A stretch of DNA of 64,000 nt from Adineta steineri. Its lineage: Eukaryota > Rotifera > Eurotatoria > Adinetida > Adinetidae. The stretch covers positions 22,175-86,174 of the forward strand of contig CAJNOI010000292.1 in NCBI GenBank assembly GCA_905250115.1. Direction: 5' to 3'. The position numbers and the translations under genes are program-made. Shown piece after piece: positions 35,760 to 46,712 of this stretch (position 1 is its first letter; every line of letters starts with the position of its first letter). The notes under the pieces are model-generated. The model searched no databases, was not told where the DNA came from, and was given only the letters and a program-made list of their open reading frames with translations.

Positions 35760-38700
35760 TGTTAATTATATTCGTGTTTCTGGAATATCCTGCATTTTTC
35801 ATCAAAATTATTAATTAACCATATACATTTCATCTTCATATTGAGTTATGCTAACATGTTAATTTTATACTTTTTTCTTTGCTTATTATATTGTATTTCT
35901 TAGTCTATTTGTTTTTTTCACAGTTATTGAATAAAGTGTATGAAAAAAAATCCAAGTTCTTTGTTTTCAGTGATATAAAATAGTTATTAATTGTCAACTA
36001 CTTTGTAGAAATCATTTGATGAACAAGTGAATCTATTATATACGAAATGAAGTTTATTAAAAATGATTCTATGTCGTACTTATTCTAATAAAACCCAAGT
36101 GTGTAGTAACTTTTTTATTGACAATAAAAGACAGAAAGAGTAATAAATCAGTTTCTTATTTAGTTGTGTTCATTTTTTAAGGTTTAAGATTAATGTTTGA
36201 ATGAAAATTGATATTGTTTTTCTATATACTAAATTAAAATTGGATTTTATTGCCTATAAAAAATATGATAGACGGAAATATTAGCTAGATATCCTTTTAC
36301 ATATTTTTTCTTTCATTATTCAAAGTGCTGAAATAAATTTAAAGTTATATGGAGTCCAATCAGTTTTCGAGGATGGGTGTGTGTGAGATAGAAAGAATAC
36401 TCACGTCTACCCACACTCACACCTTGGCATAAGTGAATTTTTTTATTCAGTCTATTTATTTAAAGCATACTGAAAAAGAAAGAATAACATCAGTATTACA
36501 AACATTACTTGATTTCGAGAATATATCTATTTTTTGATCATTCGTCGTTTTTTTCTCATGAAAATTATTTCTGTGCAGGAACTTCGTTCGTAATGAAACA
36601 TACAAAATTCAAAGCCATAACGCTATTACTAGCAATTGTCAGTCCTCATTTAACTACAAATATTTGTTACACCTTTTAGATTGAAAATGCTTGTATTCAG
36701 CTCTCCAGCATGTTATTAAAACAATTCGAAAGAACACTTTTCTGAGGATTTGTCCACTAAAATTAATTTGAAAAGGTATTTTGGGAAAATATTTTTCACA
36801 AGTAGGCATGTGCCCCCGACTATCCTGTGTTGAATGGTGAAAACCGCAGTTCACTATGACTTTCCATTCAAGAATTATAAGCTTTTCTTTAAAAACTCCG
36901 ATAGTAGTTTATTTCTAACTTTTTCTTGTTTATTATAAGTTTGTTTGTCTAGTAAAAGTATCACAAATATAAAAATCTAAACTCGATAGTATATCACCTT
37001 AAAAACAAAACTATATAGAGAACATGAAAATAATATAGAAATGTGATACAAATACACAATAAATAGAAAACATACAAAGAACACTCGGTTAACTTTCTTC
37101 TTCTTATCCATGATATGTTTTCAAGTAAACACAATAGCATACATATATCAAAACAACGAAAATTAATAGATCTTTTATTTTATGTAAACCACATCATGTT
37201 TTTAACATTTTTATTAACCATGATCAAATTACTTTTGATATCTTCTAAAGTAAGATCATCTTCAACTTGTCCAGTATCTCGATTTGATGGATATTGTGAT
37301 GTTGTTTGATATGGTTCTTTTTCAAAATATCTTGCATGATAAGCAACTGTATGAGCATATCGTGCAGCTGCTGGACATTTAACAGCTTTTGTACATCGTA
37401 CATCAGTATGACAAAGCTAAGAAAAAAAATAAAAATTTCTATTGAAGACAAAAACAAAAATTTTTCTTTACCCAAAATGTTAATTGTTGTAATTCATCAC
37501 TTGTAAATTCAATTTCATTATATAAAACATGATAATAAGAACAAACATTCGTACCAAGTGCACCAGCATGTGAATTAAGATAAAAATCAAATTGACGTGG
37601 ATGTACAATAGTTGTATCAATAACAGTTCCTGCTGCCATATTTGTTATACGTTGACCATTGGGAGCAAAAAAACGTGTATTATGTGATTTTTTTATTATT
37701 ACAAATGTTATTTTAGGTAATGGACGATTACCATAGACTTCTAAACAAGCATTTTTAAGTGCTTGAACTTCATTATCAAGTAGTTTTTGAAAATGACCTT
37801 CATCAACACCATCACGATAAACAACAATTTTTGTTGGATATTGTTTATTTGTTTGTACAAATACATGTAAAAGATCACGTGTCATAGGTTGAAAATCTTT
37901 AATAACTTCTAATGAATATTTTTTATCTTTTACTGGTCGTTGTTCACTTGAACGACATATATATTGTGTTGATGTTGGTGATACACTTGCAACAACAGCT
38001 GCTATTGATGGTTTACGTTCGGAAACAACAACATGTGATACATCAGCACCAATAAACATAAAAACATCACCATCGGATTTAGGTTGATCATCAAATATTT
38101 TTTTAAATGATACAGTTGAATTAATTCCACCTAAACGTGCATTCATTTTTTGTGCAACATTTTCAATATAAGCATTCTAAGAAAAAGAATGAATCAAATT
38201 GAATAGAATTCAAAAAATAAATAACTTACAAGTTTGCCAGGATTATTTTGCTTTCGAATTGAACCCAAATCACAACCTATAGAATAGAATATTTAATTAA
38301 AAATATCAAATATGTCAAGTAATCCGTGGGTGTGAAAGAAGAGTAATCCATACATGTACATCCACCCTCAATCACCCACTGCTACAACGACGACATCGAT
38401 CGTGCCGAGCTTCTCGAAGGATACTCGCTTCAACGAAATACGCTCATCAGATTGTCTCTAATATTTCTACACTTTTTACTTGTTACATAACTTACAAAGA
38501 GTAATGATACCAAATTCTTGTAATGCACAACGTTTTATAGTTTGATAAGAGTCCGGACAATCACCAATCAAAATAAATAAACCAAATTCAGCACCACTAG
38601 CATGTAAATCATAAATACATTGACGTATTTGATGATGAGATATAATTTTTGTTTCAAAATGCGGATTCATTTGAATTCCATAACGACGAGTAGTTTCTGG

Positions 38701-39675
38701 TAACATATGACAAAATTCTTCTAATTTTTGCATATCCATATGTCCTGGTTCTCGCTTCCCATCTTTAACTAAAATCATTTCCCATTTATGAACACGTGTA
38801 GTTTGTTGTAAGAGACTTCCTTTCATAAGCCATTTACCAATTGTAACTGAAGCAATACGATTATTTCGATAAACAATATTTGGTGGTTCAAGTACACGTC
38901 CTTTAACTTGTAACATTTCATTTGTATCAATTGTCATTGATAAATGTTTTAAATATGGATCATTATTAAAATTTCTTTCATTAGCAATCATCATTGTTTT
39001 ATTAAAACGTACTTCAGGTAATAAAATCGAACGTTTCGATTTTTCAGCATTTTGTTCTGTTGTCATTAATGATCGATCAACAATTTGCCATTCTTCAACA
39101 AAACATAATTCAATTGGTATATAGGATAAATTTTGTGCACCTTTATTAACACATTCAAGTGTTGGTAAACGTGGATATTTTAATTTAATATCATATTTTT
39201 CCACAAGATATTCTGCAACAGACATTTTACGTGAATCACCATCAGGTCCATCTATTGTTACAGGATGTTGATCAGCATTATCACCAAAACCACGAATATT
39301 ATAAACCATTTTATTAAATGTATGTCGAGTTTCAACAGTAATGATTTCCAAACATTTCATTCTTAATAATGCACGTTTTTCATCAGCTGACATTATAGCT
39401 CCATTGATTTTTAAATCTCGTCCAAGATAAATCGATAGAAAATGTAACATATCAATATTTCGATAAAAACATGAACATTTTGTATCAATTGTTAATGTCG
39501 GTCCAATTTGTGTAACAAACATCGCTTGATAAAAACCTTGTGCTAATGCAAAGCCACTATTTTGAAATGGTCCACCATCATATAACATTTGATTTTTTTC
39601 AAAAAATTGATTTCGAATGCAAACCATACGTGAACGAATTGTTTGTTTAAGTAATGTTTCAAGCATACGAATTAA
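35126..39675 (-). repeat. Right arm of the inverted repeat
   Basis: Reverse-complement counterpart of 1-4576, covering the last HEAT units and C-terminus of the ART-NACHT-HEAT gene, the convergent intergenic region and most of the Argonaute. Colinear with the left arm with only small indels (net 26 nt in the first shared Argonaute intron). The genes continue past both ends of the alignable block here. Confidence 0.9.
35760..37179. other. Convergent intergenic region of the right arm
   Basis: Reverse-orientation homologue of 2523-3942, same length, visibly diverged. It carries the same GT/CA-rich inverted pair at about 36371-36425 ('gatgggtgtgtgtgag' ... 'acccacactcacacct'). No gene is supported. 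Confidence 0.65.
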
Positions 39676-40604
39676 ATCTTGTGGACGTTTACATGGTGTT
39701 TTACTTTGAACATATTGCCACATATCTTCAACAGTAACACGATCTGACATATCTTTAATAGCTAATTGATATATTTGATTTTTTATTGTTATTTCATATG
39801 TTCTAGCTCTATCAAGTAATAATTCTCGTGAATAAAGAAAATTACCATCATCAAACCTAAATTTGATTTATTATACAATTTTAAATACAAATGAAGTTAA
39901 TTCTATACTTTACCATACGAATGGTAAATTGTCAGCTTCTCGTTGGAGAATTTTTTGAACTATTTCAAATCGATTATGTTGACGTTTATTTGCATTACAC
40001 CATTTACCACGTTTAAATACATTTACATGAACAGTATATTGATTCTATAAGAAGAAAATTTGATTTATTTAATTTCTATAAGATAAAATAATACGTACAA
40101 TAGCAAGAGTCTCAGATAAATTACATTTAAAATGATTTGTATAAAGTGTAATAACTTGTCCTTTAGTGCCACCAGAATCTGGACGAAAACATATTGGGAT
40201 TTGTTCATGTTGTGATCGATCAGGTACAACAGAACGAATAGCATTAACTGATGGTGGACGATTATCATAAGGTTTATCCGGATGATGAGGTTCTGCGGAA
40301 CGATTACGTATTCGACTATTGTGTGTGTGATTATTATTTTCAAATGAAACTTTACTAACACGATTGCATACATCTCCAACTGATACTGGTGATAATGGAC
40401 GACGATGATAATGGTGCGTATTTGGTGTTATATAAGATGATGGATCAATATCTTTATTACGTGTATCATAACGAGCTGGAAAAAAAATATGAATATTTTA
40501 ATATATCAAAAAGAAAATTGAAGAATATAATTACGTTTTCTTCCATGACCACGATTTCCACAAGTGTTTGTGGAAGGTGGATAGCGATAGGAGGGTGCTG
40601 ACAT
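37180..40604 (-). CDS. ago: Argonaute protein, complete (right inverted copy)
   Basis: Small-RNA-guided slicer of RNA silencing. There are 7 inferred exons: 40535-40604, 40099-40475, 39914-40044, 38496-39856, 38230-38276, 37472-38176, 37180-37416, giving 975 aa with consistent phases. The N-terminus is a ~90-residue Pro/His/Arg-rich disordered region ('MSAPSYRYPPSTNTCGNRGH'); the N domain, PAZ, MID and PIWI follow. The catalytic tetrad is intact: approximately Asp707 (GADVSH), Glu752, Asp784 (RDGVDEG) and His865 (SHAGALG). The start ATG is the first in frame and lies just behind a 'tttttattatcag' acceptor-like sequence, so the leader is probably spliced on. It is tail-to-tail with the ART-NACHT-HEAT gene, and head-to-tail behind the OTU gene. 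Confidence 0.95.
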
Positions 40605-41301
40605 TTAGAATCTGATAATAAAAATGAATATGAATGCAACAAGAGAAAGAAAAAAAGAGAACGTATATCAGATGTATATCGATATATGTATTCGTGTAGA
40701 AGATTTTGTAAGAACAGATAAACAAAGAGCGATATCTAGAATATAGTTTCGTTTATCGAGGGATGAATCGTTTCATCTTTGTCTTCTATTTCTGATTAAC
40801 TTATAACATGCTTACAAATCGTTTTTGAGATTCTTGGCGACATCTTTTTTTTTCTCATAACAAAATCATAATTTTAAAATTTAAATTTCTCTTGATGTAT
40901 GCATAGTACTTTTGTTGCTATTAATAAAAAGTTAATATTATTTTTCAATTGTTCCTTTAAAAAGACTGTAAAGTCAATTTCTTAGAAATATTATTTTGTA
41001 ATATGGATGTTATTTATTTTGATATTAACAGAAGAAAATTTATAACAGAAAAAGAGTAAAATAAAATGAAGTTCTGTTAAGAAAAAGAATGAAACAGGAA
41101 AAGCAAATGTTAACAATAGCGAATAATAAAAGAATAAGTCACTTTGTGGCTTGAATATTGAATGAAAAGATTGATCAAAATGTTTAAAAAAGAACAAGTT
41201 ACTAATAGCATGATCAAAAATCTATGCGTTGTTTTTCTTTTTGACTGTGAACTGAAACGAAATAATCAAAATACATTTATATTATATATACGTACTATTT
41301 G
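40605..41301. other. Spacer between the OTU gene and Argonaute
   Basis: About 700 bp between two same-strand genes; expected to hold the OTU-gene 3' UTR and Argonaute promoter. Nothing else is recognised. Confidence 0.4.
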
Positions 41302-44300
41302 TTATTCATATAATTTTACCTCCTTATCCTGTATTGAAATTGGACTAATATATTGAATATCAGGACGTCGTTGATATTCTTTATCATTAGGTCCTTTAAT
41401 CCATAGGGTTATAGCAAAACGAAGTTCATTTAAATAATAATCTTTTTTCAATTCATCGTGAGTTCTGTGTTTTGTGTCCTGCCTTTGTCCATCTAAAAAG
41501 CAATAGATTTATGCAGAAATTTTATCAACTTTTCTCACATACTTGAGCTGACTAGCTTAAATACTTTCAATGGTTGTTTTTTCACTAATTCGTCGTTTGT
41601 AAGCATTATTACAACTAACTTTAGCCTAAATATAACTATAAAATACAAACAAATGCCAAATTTAAAACATACATCAGCTGTTGCATATTTTCTGTATATT
41701 TCGTCAATGGATACATTTTATAATTTCCAAGGTTAACATATATTGGATTACAAGAATTACCGTATGAACCATTTTTTTTGTATGGAAAAAAATCAAATAA
41801 TGAATTGAAATAAATACATCCTTTAATAATTCGTGTTACTAAAGCGATTTCTACCCATACACGACTAGGATCAGCAAATAAATACATTATTGGAATCTAT
41901 AATATATATAAATATATATTCTATCAAGTATGATTTTTATAATAGTAACAAACCAATAAATTCAAAAAATGTTGATTAATACGATCGGCAAAATAGCAAG
42001 GCTTTCTTGGTTTTGCTTGTGTGCCATCACGTTTGGTATTACTCTTTGGCATGTAATCACTTTTTGCACGACCATGAAATCTTTCTGCAGGTTCACTTTC
42101 AAGTCTCATTTGTTCACGACAAGCAGCAACAGTTGTATTCGTTGATAACGTAGGTGACAAATCTTCTTTTCGTTGTTGTTCTTCTTCCGTCTTATTTGTA
42201 ATAGTAGCTAGAAAATTTTATACGACTCATAAAGAAAAATTCTTGTCAAACGTAAATATACCTGTTTGCAACGATGTATCAATATTCTCTGATATATCAT
42301 TTCTTTTATCTAAAAAGATATGATTATTTAATAAAATATATTTCTAAATAAATTCTAATAAACATACGAAATCTTGAGATTTGATCATTTGGAGGAAGAG
42401 GATGAGAAGATGTTAATGATTGAGTTTTTTCTATTAAATGAAATAAATAAATTTAAAATAAAATTTAATTTGATCATATTTTAGTTTTTAACTATAAAAA
42501 TCTCAAATAGAATACAAATTTGATTTTTTTAGATAAATGTATAGTTACTAAACAGCTCCTATTAAAAAAACATGATTTACTTTCACTCATGTTGAAAGTA
42601 ATGACTATATTGATTCTATAATAAGTTATCAATCAACCATGTGTCTATATACATCTCATTAAAGGACTTTATAAATCATAATTATCTGAATGAAAGTTAA
42701 GATTAACAGGAGAGATTATAGAAACTTCGCATTAGATTAAAAGTTTAATTCGATATTTTTTCTTGATCTAAACTGATGTTACTCAATCACTATGGATATC
42801 TGAAATTTCACTAGTTATTTTTCATGAAATATCTAAACATGAACTATAATATGTAAATCGATTTAACAAACCATAGCTTGTGTTCGTTGTTGATTTCTTT
42901 GTTCTGTCAGAGACTTTTGAATTCTCGTCGTCTCCTATTAATATATTAACTAGAACTAACATTTAGTGAAAGAAAAGTATTTTTTACCTGGTGCATTACG
43001 TTTCATCATGTTTTGCTTCTTTGATTTGTTTTTACCAGGATTTTCGGTAATTCTCTCGGCGAGATCAATGGATTCATCTAAAATTAGTAAATAAATTTCA
43101 TAAAATCAACATTTTTGAGAAAATAAATAACTAACGTTCAACATGAGATGATGAATCCACTGCATGACTATCTTTTTCACTGTCAAAACTAACATATCCA
43201 CAATCTATAAATGAAAGAATATTGATTTATATTATTTGTCATGTTATATTCTTACAATTAAGTTTATTTTGAATAAATTCACGAAGAAGATCCTTCACTT
43301 TATCATCATATTTAAAATTAGTTTTTTCTTCTTCATCATTAATTTTGTTATGTAAATATAAAGGCATATAGATATCACTTGTTTCATTATAAAGTAAAAT
43401 AATACATTTCTTGTATGATGAAATATCTTTAACATAAATATCAATACAAGGTGCATTGTTATTCATGATTGGTTTTGAAATGATACAAAATAAGGTATCA
43501 GGATACAAATAACTTAAACCATAACATTCTGGTTCACTACCAGATATAATTCCTTCTTCAACTTTACGACAGTAATCTTTGCGATCGTCATAATCCAAGC
43601 TTGGCGGTACATGAATACCATCGTTATCGGTATGACTCCGAATAACATCGTTATCGGTATGACTCCGAATAACATTCGCTACGTTTTCACGTAAACATTT
43701 AATATTAATCATTTTCGATCGATCAGATAGAAAGGTAGTAGCATCATATAAACTTTGACCATTACCAGGAAGTTCACCACGACGAAATTCATGTGTTTTA
43801 TAAGATATAGCATTTTGTGTTGTTGGTATTATATTGTTTGCTAGAATAAAATTTAGGTCATATTTGCTTTAAGAACAATAAATTTCCATATAGAATCAAA
43901 TATCATAAAAGTCTAGTAAGAAACTCACTGAAAATGTATCGAGCGAAATATTTAGATAAGCTAAACTAGATATATTAGCTGCAAGATTAAATCAATGTGA
44001 ACCTTCATGTAACTATGAGCTTATATGAATAAGTATTAAACTGAGTTTTATTAACAAATGATTTTCAAAAAAAAAACATATGAAATGAATCGATGAATAA
44101 TTCTAAATATATTCAGTAGAATGGATATATTTCTAAATATTCAAACAAATTCCATTCATTCTAATGCTTATATTTATTCAAATTCATAACATTCAAACTT
44201 ATAGTAACTCTTTTTACTCGATCATTTTAAAAATGCGACAGACTTTAGTCTTTATCTTCATATTTTTATTCTTCCATACTAATCTATACAGTTAAAAGTT

Positions 44301-46712
44301 GACTCATACAACTTAAGAGTTGCTTTAGTTTCTCTAGAGTATCTATTTTTTAGAATAACTAAAAAGCACTAATTGAATATGATATCTTTTAAAGATGAAA
44401 CTCGAACTGAAATAGAAAAAAAAGTATTTCATACGACTTCTATTTGTCGATTTCTTCTTTTCTTAGTCTTGTATTCGAAAGTAAATAAATGATTTTTTAA
44501 AATACCTGATATATATTGTTCGTTTGCATTAAATAAATTAGTCTTGGAAACGGTTGAATCTAACATATGAAAACATTCATCAAGCCAATGTTCTGTGCTA
44601 GTCATCACTTTACTAGGATCATTGGCTATAATTAAAATACAAAAAAATCGTTTTATTTTTTTATGATATAGTTTTACTTACAACCGATCTGACTTTTAAT
44701 AAAGTCAGGCAAAAGATCATCTACGAAGGTATCATCACGATTGAAAATGGTTATTCCACTTTGTAAATTTTCTATGTCACATAGGTATAATGGCTCATAA
44801 TGTAAACTTGCTTCGTCAAAAATAATGTAAATACATTTGGTACATAATTTATTATTCTCACCGTAAGGTATCGGCTTTATTGGTACATTTTGTTGCTGAT
44901 CTCTTCTCCAATTAATAACTTTAATCATTATTTCATACATTTGGGATAAAGCTACAAGCTCAGGTTCACCAGCCCAAGCACCATTTCTAATTCCATCACA
45001 ATATTGTTGACGATTTTGACAATCGGCACCAAATTGCAGTTTGCTATCATCAATATCCATTTGTAAAATATAATCAGCCACCAGGTTACGTAAATTTTTC
45101 ATGGTCGACTTTAATGACATTGCATTGATAAAAGACCAATATAAACATGAACCATCACCAGGAATTGTTTTACGAAACAAAGCATGCGTTGTTTTAGATA
45201 TATTGTTTGCCACATTTAATGAAATCTGATTGTCTATAATAAAAATACATAATTAGAACGAATATTAAAGACTCGTGATTCTTTAAAATGAGTCAAGATT
45301 AAGCATAATTTATTTACTTTAACTAGAAAACAGGAAAAGCTGATAATTCTGGTTTAGATTAAGTGACAAACTAACAATACTAATCGTATAAATTTTATAG
45401 CAATAAGATAAAAAAAAATTTCAAGTGTTTCTTTTAAGATTATTGAAAGCAATTTTAACTTTGTCTTATCTTTGACTAAATCTAACGGTTTGGAGGGTCC
45501 GTTTTGCTAGCCAAAATCATTCTTATGATCTCTAACAAATAGTGGAAAAGTTTGAAATAATTTCACTATAGGTAAGTATGCGAAGGTGTTCCATTGCGTT
45601 ATATGTTCATTCAATATCAAAAAAAATTCTTTTTATGATAGAGACCGAGATTTAGATTATTCATCGAAATTTTTCAATAGATAGGCTATCAAATCTTTTC
45701 GAAGCGTCTCATAGTTCAAGAAGAACCAAGTTATGGATACAAAAGCACCTACAAGATGGGAAAGGGTCAAAGTAAAATATTATACTACTGCGAAATCATA
45801 TTAGTAATATAGAATGCACTTTTATTTGTATTACCTGTTGTCTTTGGGGTGACGGACATTGTTGGATACCCGTCATTATCTATAATACATTGAAATAAAG
45901 GAATCCAATAGAAAGAATAATAAATTTGTTTTACCTGTTATTCCCTGCTCTGTCGATGTATTCACTTCAGTTTCCATATCGATAATGTGAGGTATATTGT
46001 CACACTCAGCTAAAAAATATATTAAGAAATAAAAGATTTTAATTTAAATATTTAATATACGTTGTCCTTGATGTAATACGTCATTAGCTGTAGTCTGAAG
46101 TTCATCATCTAATTGTACATCTACATGACCTTTAAAATGAAAAAAAAATTGTTCTTATTTCTATTATTTATTATATTTCTACTTACAATTAAAATTACTC
46201 ATAAAAAATTTTCGTAGAAGAATATTGATTGTCTCATTATAACTAGGGAGAATTGTTATTTGTTCTCCACTTAGATCGATTGTATTATATAAATATAATG
46301 AACAGTATTGTTGTTGTGTTTCATCATAAACCATATAAACAGATTCTTTATAATCATTACCATAATATTTAACACGAATTGATGATATAGTCTGATTATA
46401 TTTTGTCACATAAATTATACATAGTCTTGTCTTAGTAAGTAAACCTAAAGCTTCGATCTCATTTTCATTAACAGTTGCGTTGTTGGTTTTAACTAGACGA
46501 GGTTTTCTAGCAATGTTTGTACTTTTTACATTGATATTTTTAGGCAAAGCATTAACTGTCTGGTTTGTTCGACAATAAAGTCTTTCTTGTACTAGTGCAT
46601 ATGCACGGTCTGGATTTATATTAGCTTTGGTTCCAACAACAATACAATTATAAAAATTGGAACCATCGGATAAACGAAATTCACGAGTCTCTGCAGTTAT
46701 ATTGGAGGCCAT
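41302..46712 (-). CDS. Triple-OTU protein with a C-terminal Rel/NF-kB-like region
   Basis: There are 16 inferred exons: 46187-46712, 46061-46129, 45935-46009, 45835-45879, 44682-45233, 44506-44625, 43256-43840, 43136-43204, 42988-43077, 42872-42934, 42368-42430, 42262-42309, 41954-42207, 41673-41896, 41543-41625, 41302-41492, giving ~1018 aa; phase is continuous through every junction. OTU-1 (~1-176) has 'SDGSNFYN' where the catalytic Cys should be. OTU-2 (~239-422) is intact: 'PGDGSCLYWSF' (Cys268) and 'SLHYEPLYL' (His383). OTU-3 (~463-657) reads 'GNGQSLYDA', again no Cys. OTU domains cleave ubiquitin chains. After a polar linker, residues ~770-1018 resemble a Rel homology domain ('SEPAERFHGRAKSD', 'VWVEIALVT', 'VNLGNYKMYPLTKY', 'YLNELRFAITLWIKG', 'ISPISIQDKE'). 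No IPT/TIG domain, nuclear signal or ankyrin repeats follow. The Rel call is the weakest part; the OTU calls are strong. The ATG is two bases after a 'ttttatag' acceptor. Confidence 0.75.
43620..43674 (-). repeat. In-frame 27-bp tandem duplication within OTU-3
   Basis: Two perfect copies of 'atcgttatcggtatgactcc' + 'gaataac' in a row, duplicating nine residues (VIRSHTDND) in the degenerate third OTU domain. A recent slippage event is likely. Confidence 0.8.
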
